In this document: positions 32,580-43,869 of the stretch, in pieces
Numbering within the stretch: position 1 is the first letter of the stretch
How the letters are laid out: every line of letters begins with the position of its first letter
From: Acanthococcus lagerstroemiae
Lineage: Eukaryota > Arthropoda > Insecta > Hemiptera > Eriococcidae
Reading direction: 5' to 3'
Assembly (NCBI GenBank): GCA_031841125.1
Contig: CM063112.1
Span: 10,132,603-10,196,602, forward strand
Length of the DNA stretch: 64,000 bases
Translations under genes and position numbers: made by a program
Notes under the pieces: generated by a model
What the model was told of the DNA's origin: nothing
Databases searched by the model: none
What the model saw: the letters and a program-made list of their open reading frames with translations, nothing else

Positions 32580-32735
32580 TCATTCATCATCTTCTTATCT
32601 TATTTGACTGCTGATTTTGCCTTGGTTTTGTCCCTTGATGTTCTTCCTCATCTTCTGTGTTATTTCTTTTATTTCTGTTTTTTTTTCATCGTATTCTTTT
32701 TGTTGTCGTTCTTGTTCTTGGCCGGAATATTTTTT
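32580..32735. repeat. Pyrimidine tract, third block
   Basis: Continues the T/C-rich sequence of 32,045-32,222 after the TIR element, with CTTATTTG and TTTTTGTTGTCGTTCTTG phrases. Confidence 0.7.
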
Positions 32736-33979
32736 CAGGTGGTGAAAAAACCCGCTTTTAATGGGAAAGATTTTAATCTTCCGCCTTCATTGTCAGTAAA
32801 GTCTAGTACAGTCACATTGATACCTTCCTATGTAGAAGGGAGAGTGTGAAAATTGAGTAAGATGATCTTAGGACTTGAGATTTCCACCTTGGCGTACCTT
32901 GATGTATTTATTTGCCGCTTTCATGCTGATTTAAATTGAACGTCTATTATACTTTGAATTTGGTTTCAAATTTCGATTGACGAGAGCAAAGCAACAGAAA
33001 GATGAAATTCAGTTATTCCGTGAGGGGTAGCCTTTCGTTTCGAGGAGAAAGTTTATCATTTATTTCGTTATTGAAGAGACGGACGAATTTCTTCTCATTT
33101 AGTTGTTTGCTTCGCTGATAAGGCAAACTTTGGAGGATGGAAGAAAAAAATTATTACTTTTTCTTCATGAATGAGCGTTATTTTGTTCCTTGCAGTGAAG
33201 GAAAAGGCGAACGTGGATAGCATTCCTTTTCTTGAGGAAAGGTATGCGAATCGTTCGTCTCTTAATATGGAGGTAATGAAGCGAGGGAAAAGCCCCCCTC
33301 CTTCGCGATTTTTCTTTTGTTTACCGAGCTGGTCCTTAGGTGGCTTTGAATGTTTTCAGAAGGCGAACTGCTGGTGGTTCAGGAAACTGGCGACTTTTTT
33401 TTCTCTTGAAAGAACAGATCTGATGATCGGTATTTTTGCGACCAGTGTTTCCTTTTTTGATTTTTGTTTTGAATTAGTTTTTCCTGAAAATCTTGTGGTC
33501 TGTTTTGTTGTTCACCACACCAAGGTTGAGTTTGAGTCGTATATTTTCGCTTCGTGGACAAATTGGCATCCGTCAGGTTATTCGATGTCAAAGAAGGCAT
33601 ATGTCGGCATTACGAAATTTCAAGAAACTCAGCGCGAATAATGAATAGCTTTTCCCCGAAATGCCAACGAGGTCACAGTCTTACAATCTCGCTCGAGCAT
33701 TCGCTGATGAGGTATGGCGCCAAGAGTTGAAATGAAAAAAAAAGAGGTCTTCAACTTTTTGGCAGGATTTTTCAGTTGAGAAGGTACCCCCTGCCCTCTT
33801 GTTCCCGGGAATAATGTACTTTAGCTAAAACTTAGAGAAAAAAAACTATCGCTAAACCATAAATGTATTTCATTGTACGTTGAAACCGAGTAAGTAACCC
33901 CAAGTAGATTGACAAGTTGGACGGTCGGAGACTGCAGAGGGAAGATTGATATCGTGGCGCATGCAACCGTCTCAAACCA

Positions 33980-34230
33980 GCAACGAATTTACCAGCATTT
34001 CCAAAATAAATAGGTAATTAATTTGGTCCGGTGATCGTATTGGTGATGTGTAAACAAGGCGCATCTATATACGGGATGGTGACGACAACAAAATGCCGAT
34101 GAAAGGACGACACAGCCCGTGTACGGCATCAACCTCTCTCCCGTTTACGAGAGAAGGCGCCGAGACGCACGCCAACTACTTTTGCATATTCATGAGGTGA
34201 TTTCATCCCTTTTTCTTCGACTTTAAGCGT
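33980..34230. promoter_or_regulatory. Candidate cis-regulatory island (present three times)
   Basis: Repeat-free sequence with AATTAATTTGG (homeodomain-type core), TGTAAACAA (matches the forkhead RYAAACA site) and TTTGCATATTCATGAG (octamer-like). Copies lie at about 37,540-37,790 and 39,895-40,105. Motif matches alone are weak evidence; no gene is adjacent. Confidence 0.25.
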
Positions 34231-34734
34231 ACCTTCAGCACCCTATTTGGATGATGGTGGAAAAAAAAAAAAAAAAGAGGAGCGCGAGAGTCCCATCTTC
34301 CTAACGAAGTCGACGACGGAACGTGTACAAGAGATGTAAAAATTCTTTGTAGGGAAAAAAATGCCGGTTTATTCTCGAATTAGCGTTGAATAAGCTTCGG
34401 TTTCGAATATCAAGCCTCTCGATGCTTCATAGGCTTTTTACAGCTGGATAGACGAATAGTATTCTTCTTCTACTTGACGAAAAAATATAAAATTCAGCTT
34501 CTTAAGGTGTGTAGACGCTCAAAAAAAAAAAGTGGAATCTCCTTTGCAAAAAATTTACCATTCGAATTCTGGTTTTCTTTCTTGAATGCTTTTACACCCC
34601 GAATTCGTGTATTTTGTTGGAAAAACGCTGACCAGAATTATAAGTATGGTTTCGGAGTGGATGAGGGGGGGGGGGGCTAGAACCTTTGGCTGAAGTATTT
34701 CTTTCATTTCGCATGAAAATGTGAAGGTCGAAAT

Positions 34735-34985
34735 ATGTTATCAGATCGGTAGATCGTTTTTATACCCATTTAGATTCGTTAAGATTCATTTGGTCTCAGT
34801 TAAGACTCGTTCCTAATTTACCCTCCCCGAATACTTCTAAAGTATTTAAATTTCTTTAAGACTTTTCAGGGCTCATCAAGACTCTTGAACTTATTCAAGC
34901 TGTGCTGTATGAAATTCGTTCAAATTCGTTTTCACAACTCTTGGGCTCCAGTCAAAATTTATTCACATTCTGTTGAAACAATCTC
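34735..34985. repeat. Degenerate AAGACTCATTCAGATTCGTT satellite
   Basis: Successive variants of GATTCGTTAAGATTCATT, GTTAAGACTCGTT and TCAAGACTCTTG at roughly 25-35 bp spacing. The same family recurs at 36,590-36,790, 42,480-42,790, 44,095-44,230, 44,690-44,810, 45,065-45,130, 48,650-48,830 and 49,720-49,850. Confidence 0.65.
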
Positions 34986-34989
34986 ATTT

Positions 34990-36580
34990 TATTTATTTTA
35001 TTATATTTGTGTCCTCCCCCCCCCCCAACAGGTACCCGAAGGTCCCATTGGCAGGGAGGGACAGTAGTTACAATATATAGTTATTATTATTAAAAACAAG
35101 AACAAAAATACTTTTCGAAGGAAAGGTGGGGGATAAAGAAGAAGGAAAAGATGACAGATAGAGGCGGGCAGGTGAATTGAGAACTGAGGGTTGAAGGAAG
35201 CCGAGGAGCTGAAATAAATCACACTTGTCCGGTGTGAGGAAAAGAACTGCAGAGACTAGGACCTTCATACCCTCGAGTACTTTAATGACTGTTGAAATAT
35301 ACTGTTTCCTACTCATAAAGAATAATATGTCGATTCCAAGGTCTTTTTGGGTAATATTATTATATATGTATAATGCTAGAGTATTAACAATACTTGATGC
35401 TGACCCTCCATGTGTCACAAGTAGATCAGTATTTCATCTATTCAATTTAGGGACCCTGAATTGAATACGTATATAGTTGTTGGAATCCAGGATTTTGTTA
35501 TTCTGAATATATCCCTCATAATCTCAAAGCCAACCAAAAATTTTTTGTATACAATTTCAGAAGAATAAAGATTTTGCAATATAAGTATTTTTGGAATCCC
35601 ATATAACAGAGGAGAATTCCAATATTGATCTGACAAAACTAGAATAAAAAAATTTCATTGTTTCTAAATTTTTATAACGAGTTCCATTTCACTTTATGAA
35701 GTCAACCATTCTTTTAGATTTCAAAGTTATGTGGATCGATATGCATATTGAATAATAATTTCGAATCCAAAATGATGCCTAAGTCTTTTACAAAATTTAC
35801 ACACCTAAGTGTATCTTTTTTCATTTTATACTCGTGTAAAATGGGGCATCTTTTTCTTGAAAAAGTAACTTTTTCACACTCGTCAGTATTAAATGGTAAC
35901 TAGGTACTATCGCTCCACTCAACTAATGAGTCAAGATCGTGTGGCAGTTTCACATAGTCATTTTGATATTTTATAAATTTTCATATCATCTGCGTGCAGC
36001 GATAATTTTGAATATTGGATTTTTTCAGAAATATAGTCGACAAAAATTAGAAATAGATATGGACCCAAAACCAAACCCTGGGGAACACTTGATACTTCCT
36101 TGTAACACGTAGAGGCCACTCCTTTATACTCGACAAACTGCATTCTGTTATTCAGGAGTGAAATAGAGTTATTAGATCTTTTGAAAAGCCAAAGCTGCAC
36201 AATTTTTGATGTAAGATTTTGTGGTTGACAGTGTCAAAGGCCTCTGAAAAATCCGTGTAAATGGTATCTATTTGCCCACCTTTAGAGAAGGTTATATTGA
36301 CATCATATGTGAAGTTCATTAGATTTGTCTGCACTGAATATCCCTTTCTAAAGCCATGTTGGTAGGGAGATAAGATATTTTTAGATTGATTGTATAGATA
36401 CTCGTGCAAGACGGTTTCAAAAATTTTGGGCGCGAGTGGAATTAGAGAGATAGGACGATAATTTTTTATTTCATTTATTTGGCCTGACTTGTAAAGTGGA
36501 ATAATTTTGGACATTTTCCATATTTTTGGATGAATACCAGTTTCAAGGACAGTATTACAGACATAAGGGAGTAATTAAAA
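34990..36580 (-). mobile_element. CR1-like LINE, copy 1 (5'-truncated)
   Basis: Minus-strand element. RT coding lies at about 36,580-35,200 in several frames, then a 3' UTR with CCAATGGGACCTTCGGGTAC and a tail of ATAAA-type repeats (plus TTTTATTTATTTTATTATA near 34,988-35,008). The 5' end is lost in the GACTC satellite. Confidence 0.85.
35640..36580 (-). pseudogene. CR1-like reverse transcriptase, copy 1
   Basis: Minus-strand RT pieces. 36,514-36,152 has MSKIIPLYKSGQINEIKNYR, YQHGFRKGYSVQTNL and YTDFSEAFDTVNHKIL (first catalytic Asp). 36,200-35,958 has SSVPQGLVLGPYLFLIFVDY and LHADDMKIYK, where the catalytic Asp pair is kept but the usual Tyr/Phe before it is His. Further down, LGIILDSKLLFN marks the C-terminal RT region in another frame. 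The IIPLYKSG, QHGF, YTDFSKAFD and VPQG.LGP set fits CR1/Rex-type elements. At least two frame breaks and internal stops make it inactive. Confidence 0.87.
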
Positions 36581-36796
36581 GAGTGAGCACGTTCGAAATC
36601 CTGACCATAACTCATTAGGGGTCCTTCAGCCTGCATTAAGATCCATTCTGATTCGTTGAAAACACATTGAGATAATTTACTCTCACTGAGAACTTCTCCT
36701 TAGGACTTTTCAGGACCTCATACCATTACAATTCAGCTAGGTCCCTTGCGATTGTATTCAATTCTTTGTCATGTTCCCGAGCTGTAAGCACGTTTC

Positions 36797-39700
36797 GCGA
36801 ATCGTTTCGATTTTCTAGGGGTAATAGCCGAGGAAAGCCCCCTCTGATTTATTTTTTTTTTCGTGGGGCTGTGATCCTTTTTTAGGTTGTGTTCTTTAAA
36901 TGAGGTTTTTCATCTTGAATGGCAGGGCTTGATGTTTTGGCGTGGTGGTTCAGGAAACTGGCGACTTTTTTTTCTCTTGAAAGAACAGATTGATGATCGG
37001 TATTTTTGCGACAGTGTTTCCTTTTTTGATTTTGTTTTGAATTAGTTTTTCCTGAAAATCTTGTGGTCTGTTTTGTTGTTCACACACAAGGTTGAGTTTG
37101 AGTCGTATATTTTCGCTTCGTGGACAAATTGGCATCCGTCAGGTTATTCGATGTCAAAGAAGGCATATGTCGGCATTACGAAATTTCAAGAAACTCAGCG
37201 CGAATAATGAATAGCTTTTCCCCGAAATGCCAACGAGGTCACAGTCTTACAATCTCGCTCGAGCATTCGCTGATGAGGTATGGCGCCAAGAGTTGAAATG
37301 AAAAAAAAAGAGGTCTTCAACTTTTTGGCAGGATTTTTCAGTTGAGAAGGTACCCCCTGCCCTCTTGTTCCCGGGAATAATGTACTTTAGCTAAAACTTA
37401 GAGAAAAAAAAACTATCGCTAAACCATAAATGTATTTCATTGTACGTTGAAACCGAGTAAGTAACCCCAAGTAGATTGACAAGTTGGACGGTCGGAGACT
37501 GCAGAGGGAAGATTGATATCGTGGCGCATGCAACCGTCTCAAACCAGCAACGAATTTACCAGCATTTCCAAAATAAATAGGTAATTAATTTGGTCCGGTG
37601 ATCGTATTGGTGATGTGTAAACAAGGCGCATCTATATACGGATGGTGACGACAACAAATGCCGATGAAAGGACGACACAGCCCGTGTACGGCATCAACCT
37701 CTCTCCCGTTTACGAGAGAAGGCGCCGAGACGCACGCCAACTACTTTTGCATATTCATGAGGTGATTTCATCCCTTTTTCTTCGACTTTAAGCGTACCTT
37801 CAGCACCCTATTTGGATGATGGTGGAAAAAAAAAAAAAAGAGGAGCGCGAGAGTCCCATCTTCCTAACGAAGTCGACGACGGAACGTGTACAAGAGATGT
37901 AAAAATTCTTTGTAGGGAAAAAAATGCCGGTTTATTCTCGAATTAGCGTTGAATAAGCTTCGGTTTCGAATATCAAGCCTCTCGATGCTTCATAGGCTTT
38001 TTACAGCTGGATAGACGAATAGTATTCTTCTTCTACTTGACGAAAAAATATAAAATTCAGCTTCTTAAGGTGTGTAGACGCTCAAAAAAAAAAGTGAATC
38101 TCCTTTGCAAAAAATTTACCATTCGAATTCTGGTTTTCTTTCTTGAATGCTTTTACACCCGAATTCGTGTATTTTGTTGGAAAAACGCTGACCAGAATTA
38201 TAAGTATGGTTTCGGAGTGGATGAGGGGGGGGGGGGCTAGAACCTTTGGCTGAAGTATTTCTTTCATTTCGCATGAAAATGTGAAGGTCGAAATATGTTA
38301 TCAGATCGGTATATCCATATACCATAGATTCGTTAGATTCATTTGGTCTCATTAAGACTCGTTCTAATTACCTCCAATACTTTAAATATTTAAATTCTTT
38401 CTTTTCGAAAACTTAACTTTTCACACTGTCGTATAAATTGTTAATCTATTCACATCTGCTCCATCAAAATTATCAAATCGTTGAACATTCACATGTATTT
38501 GATTTTTATAATTTTCTATCATCTGGCGTGCAGCGATAATTTTGAATATTGATTTTTTCAGAAATATATCGAAAAATGAAAAGAATGGAAAAACATGGGG
38601 AACACTATATCTTGAAACTAGCCACTCCTTATACTCGACAAACTGCATTCTGTATTCAGAGGAAAAGAGTTATTGATCTTGAAAGCCAAGCTGCACAATT
38701 TTTGATGTAAGATTGTGGTTGACAGTGTCAAAGGCCTTGAAAATCCGTGTAAATGGTATCTATTGCCACCTTTAGAGAAGGTATATTGACATCATATGTG
38801 AAGTTCTTAGATTTGTCTGCAGAATATCCTTTCAAGCCATGTTGTAGAGATAAGTATTTTAGATGATGTAAATACCGTGCAAGACGGTTTCAAATTTGGC
38901 GCGGGGAATTGAGAGATGCGATAATTTTTTATTTCATTTATTTGGCTGACTTGTAAAGTGAATAATTTTGGACATTTTCCATATTTTTGGATGAATACCA
39001 GTTTCAAGGACAGTATTACAGACATAAGGAGTATAAAAAGAGGCACGTTCGAAATCCTGACCATAATATAGGGTTCTTCAGCCTGCATTAAGATCATTTG
39101 ATTCGTGAAACACATAGATAATTACTCTCAGAGAACTTCTCCTTAGACTTTTCAGACCCATCATACCATACAATCAGCTAGGCTCCTTGACGATTTGTAT
39201 TCAAATTCTTTGTCATGTTCCTCGGCTGTAAGCACGTCTCATCAGACTCTGTTAAGACGCCTCTACACGGTCAAGCTCACAGATTACTCAGGCTATATTA
39301 AGACTCTTCAGATCGTAAAATTGTGTGAAAGATCAACGTTACCAGATCGGAGAAAGCCTGGAGAGCGAGTCCGCCTGATCCGAATGAACTAAAGAATTTC
39401 GGTGATACGTTCACTGTGATCGAAGAAAGATGGACTAAACGCTCCGTGCCTAGATTCCCCCCCCCATGTTGCGAGTGCATTATTGCTGTGTATATCGCAG
39501 AATGAGAAGCTTATTTGGGCTATACAACTAATTTCACGATACAATGCTGCAAGAACGAAAATAGTCTACTAAGAACTCAGGATCTTGATTACCACTGTAG
39601 CCTGTGCGGACTGTAAGTGAAGAATTTCGAAGTGGCGCATCGTATCAAACAGCCTCCGTCTGCATATGCACTGGCTACTGAGAGGCGAACCAATAAAAAA

Positions 39701-39889
39701 AAAGAAGGAAAATGAAACAAATCTAGTACCTGATCACACTCATCAATCTGTGTGATTCTTGAGGTATCATCTTTAGACTCATAGATTAGTGTATGTTGGA
39801 GTGGTGAACTTAGTAGAGGTTCATGAAGGCGGCAGCTAAGCCTCTGATACAAGAAGAGTGTGATTGACACCTAATACAAATACGGTGTC
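36797..39889. repeat. Triplicated segment, copy 2 (degraded)
   Basis: 36,797-36,944 aligns poorly to 33,245-33,372 with many small indels. 36,945-38,300 is close to copy 1. 38,310-39,885 matches copies 1 and 3 but with a very high load of single- and few-base deletions. It ends at TACGGTGTCC within what is a MITE terminus in copy 3 (43,524) and jumps to the sequence of copy 1 position 34,002. Confidence 0.85.
38420..39060 (-). pseudogene. CR1-like reverse transcriptase, copy 2 (compressed)
   Basis: Same LINE region as 35,958-36,580 but shortened by many deletions. Recognisable phrases on the minus strand are GCAGCGATAATTTTGAATATT (antisense) at 38,530 and ATTTATTTGGCTGACTTG at 38,937. No frame stays open; the part between is about two-thirds the length of copy 1. 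Confidence 0.75.
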
Positions 39890-42800
39890 CAGAAAATAAA
39901 TAGGTAATTAATTTGGTCCGGTGATCGTATTGGTGATGTGTAAACAAGGCGCATCTATATACGGGATGGTGACGACAACAAAATGCCGATGAAAGGACGA
40001 CACAGCCCGTGTACGGCATCAACCTCTCTCCGTTTACGAGAGAAGGCGCCGAGACGCACGCCAACTACTTTTGCATATTCATGAGGTGATTTCATCCCTT
40101 TTTCTTCGACTTTAAGCGTACCTTCAGCACCCTATTTGGATGATGGTGGAAAAAAAAAAAAAAGAGGAGCGCGAGAGTCCCATCTTCCTAACGAAGTCGA
40201 CGACGGAACGTGTACAAGAGATGTAAAAATTCTTTGTAGGGAAAAAAATGCCGGTTTATTCTCGAATTAGCGTTGAATAAGCTTCGGTTTCGAATATCAA
40301 GCCTCTCGATGCTTCATAGGCTTTTTACAGCTGGATAGACGAATAGTATTCTTCTTCTACTTGACGAAAAAATATAAAATTCAGCTTCTTAAGGTGTGTA
40401 GACGCTCAAAAAAAAAAGTGGAATCTCCTTTGCAAAAAATTTACCATTCGAATTCTGGTTTTCTTTCTTGAATGCTTTTACACCCCGAATTCGTGTATTT
40501 TGTTGGAAAAACGCTGACCAGAATTATAAGTATGGTTTCGGAGTGGATGAGGGGGGGGGGGCTAGAACCTTTGGCTGAAGTATTTCTTTCATTTCGCATG
40601 AAAATGTGAAGGTCGAAATATGTTATCAGATCGGTAGATCGTTTTTATACCCATTTAGATTCGTTAAGATTCATTTGGTCTCAGTTAAGACTCGTTCCTA
40701 ATTTACCCTCCCCGAATACTTCTAAAGTATTTAAATTTCTTTAAGACTTTTCAGGGCGCATCAGACTCTTGAACTTATTCAAGCTGTGCTGTATGAAATT
40801 CGTTCAAATTCGTTTTCACAACTCTTGGGCTCCAGTCAAAATTTATTCACATTCTGTTGAAACAATCTCATTTTATTTATTTTATTATATTTGTGTCCCC
40901 CCCCCCCAACAGGTACCCGAAGGTCCCATTGGCAGGGAGGGACAGTAGTTACAATACATAGTTATTATTATTAAAAACAAGAACAAAAATACTTTTCGAA
41001 GGAAAGGTGGGGGATAAAGAAGAAGGAAAAGATGACAGATAGAGGCGGGCAGGTGAATTGAGAACTGAGGGTTGAAGGAAGCCGAGGAGCTGAAATAAAC
41101 CACACTTGTCCGGTGTGAGGAAAAGAACTGCAGAGACTAGGACCTTCATACCCTCGAGTACTTTAATGACTGTTGAAATATACTGTTTCCTACTCATAAA
41201 GAATAATATGTCGATCCCAAGGTCTTTTTGGGTAATATTATTATATGTATAATGCTAGAGTATTAACCATACTTGATGCTGACCCTCCATGTGTCACAAG
41301 TAGATCAGTATTTCATCTATTCAATTTAGGGACCCTGAATTGAATACGTATATAGTTGTTGGAATCCAGGATTTTGTTATTCTGAATATCCCTCATAATC
41401 TCAAAGCCAACCAAAAATTTTTTGTATACAATTTCAGAAGAATAAAGATTTTGCAATATAAGTATTTTTGGAATCCCATATAACAGAGGAGAATTCCAAT
41501 ATTGATCTGACAAAACTAGAATAAAAAAATTTCATTGTTTCTAAATTTTTATAACGAGTTCCATTTCACTTTATGAAGTCAACCATTCTTTTAGATTTCA
41601 AAGTTATGTGGATCGATATGCATATTGAATAATAATTTCGAATCCAAAATGATGCCTAAGTCTTTTACAAAATTTACACACCTAAGTGTATCTTTTTTCA
41701 TTTTATACTCGTGTAAAATGGGTCATCTTTTTCTTGAAAAAGTAACTTTTTCACACTTGTCAGTATTAAATGGTAACTAGGTACTATCGCTCCACTCAAC
41801 TAATGAGTCAAGATCGTGTGGCAGTTTCACATAGTCATTTTGATATTTTATAAATTTTCATATCATCTGCGTGCAGCGATAATTTTGAATATTGGATTTT
41901 TTCAGAAATATAGTCGACAAAAATTAGAAATAGATATGGACCCAAAACCAAACCCTGGGGAACACTTGATACTTCCTTGTAACACGTAGAGGCCACTCCT
42001 TTATACTCGACAAACTGCATTCTGTTATTCAGGAGCGAAATAGAGTTATTAGATCTTTTGAAAAGCCAAAGCTGCACAATTTTTGATGTAAGATTTTGTG
42101 GTTGACAGTGTCAAAGGCCTTTGAAAAATCCGTGTAAATGGTATCTATTTGCCCACCTTTAGAGAAGGTTATATTGACATCATATGTGAAGTTCATTAGA
42201 TTTGTCTGCACTGAATATCCCTTTCTAAAGCCATGTTGGTAGGGAGATAAGATATTTTTAGACTGATTGTATAGATACTCGTGCAAGACGGTTTCAAAAA
42301 TTTTGGGCGCGAGTGGAATTAGAGAGATAGGACGATAATTTTTTATTTCATTTATTTGGCCTGACTTGTAAAGTGGAATAATTTTGGACATTTTCCATAT
42401 TTTTGGATGAATACCAGTTTCAAGGACAGTATTACAGACATAAGGGAGTAATTAAAAAGAGTGAGCACGTTCGAAATCCTGACCATAACTCATTAGGGTT
42501 CCTTCAGCCTGCATTAAGATCCATTCTGATTCGTTGAAAACACATTGAGACTAATTTACTCTCACTGAGAACTTCTCCTTAGGACTTTTCAGGACCCATC
42601 ATACCATTACAATTCAGCTAGGCTCCCCTTGACGATTTGTATTCAAATTCTTTGTCATGTTCCCTCGAGCTGTAAGCACGTCTCATTCAGACTCTGTTAA
42701 GACAGCCTCATACACGGTCAGAGCTCACCAGGATTCACTCAGGCTATATTAAGACTCATTCAGATTCGTTAAAATTGTGTTGAAAGATCAAGCCGTTCTA

Positions 42801-43534
42801 CCAGATCGGAGAACAGCCTGGAGAGCGAGTCCGCCCTGAAGTCCGAAAATGAACTAAAGAGATTTCGGGTTGATTACGTTCACTGTGATGCGGAAGAAAG
42901 ATGGGACTAAACGCTCCGGTGCCTAGATCTCCCTCCCCCCCCCCATATGGTTAGTCGAAGGTGGCATTATTGCTGTGTTGTATATCGGTCGCAGAATGAG
43001 AAGCTTTTCATTTCGATGGCTATAGACAACTAATTTCACGGAATCTGATCCAATGCTGCCAAGAGAACCGAAAATAGTCCTGACTAAGAACACTAGTCAG
43101 CGGATCACCTCAGTGAACTTCAGACCCGAGCTGTAGTCCCCTGTGCGGGGACTCGTAAAGTGAAAGAATTTCGAAGTGGTGGCGCATCCGTTATCAGACA
43201 TCCCAGGCCCCCTCCTCCGTCTGCGATATGACCACTAGGGCTACCTGAGAGGGCGAGAACCAAAATTAAAAAAGAAAAAGAAGGGAAAATGGAAAACGAA
43301 GCTGAAACTCGTTAGTACTCTGATCACACTCACTCCAATCTGGTGTGACTTCGTTGAGGTTCATTCCAGTTCTTTTATAGAACTCACTTAGATTAGTGTT
43401 CATGTTGGAGTGTGGGTGAACTTAGAGTACAGAGGGTATTCTACTGAAGATGGCGAGCCAGCCTAAAGCGCTCTGAACTACAGAAGAAGAAGTTGTGAAT
43501 TGGCACACCCTACATACAGAATACAGGGTGTCTA
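39890..43534. repeat. Triplicated segment, copy 3
   Basis: Starts at the equivalent of 34,002 and is near-identical to copy 1 through about 42,660. It then continues into sequence shared only with copy 2 (GACTC satellite and about 700 bp unassigned, 42,790-43,510) and ends at a MITE. Confidence 0.9.
40865..42450 (-). mobile_element. CR1-like LINE, copy 3
   Basis: Near-identical to 34,990-36,580, including the 3' UTR and tail. RT pieces lie at 42,391-42,029 (with FSKAFD instead of FSEAFD) and 42,077-41,835 (LHADDMKIYK). The frame breaks are the same, so copies 1 and 3 derive from one already dead insertion rather than from independent transposition. Confidence 0.87.
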
Positions 43535-43863
43535 CTGGTCTGAAAAGTCATGAAAGGTTATGATTACAAAAAATTGTCATGAAAGTCATGATATTTCTAC
43601 CAGAACTCGAAAAAATCATGATATTTTATCATGTCATACGTAGTTCACAATATTTCCATTACCAAAAAACAAACAACAGTTTTATTCATTCAATGAGAAA
43701 AAAATATTGAGTGAATATTTATTATGGATGTTTAGCATGCTCTGTATTGAGCCCCCCCGTGAGGCACGAAGTGCCAAGTCAGCCCCTCCCCCCCGTCTAC
43801 TTCATTTTTATATCCCCCATGATAGTCATGATATTTTGTTTCCCAAATCCAGTAGACACCCTG
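43524..43863. mobile_element. CAGGGTGTCTACTGG MITE, complete
   Basis: 340 bp with perfect 15-bp inverted ends CAGGGTGTCTACTGG / CCAGTAGACACCCTG and a 6-bp direct repeat AGAATA at 43,518-43,523 and 43,864-43,869. The interior repeats GTCATGA/TCATGAC motifs. It is non-coding. It is the best-preserved member of the CAGGGTG group in the window. Confidence 0.92.
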
Positions 43864-43869
43864 AGAATA

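Larger units (their letters stand above)
33245..36796. repeat. Triplicated segment, copy 1
   Basis: Contains about 750 bp of unassigned DNA, a GC-balanced island (33,900-34,330), AAGATTC/GACTC repeats and a CR1-like LINE (34,990-36,580). It is followed without a gap by a degraded restart of the same sequence at about 36,797. Compared with copy 3 (39,890-43,534) it is nearly identical over about 2.7 kb. Confidence 0.9.
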
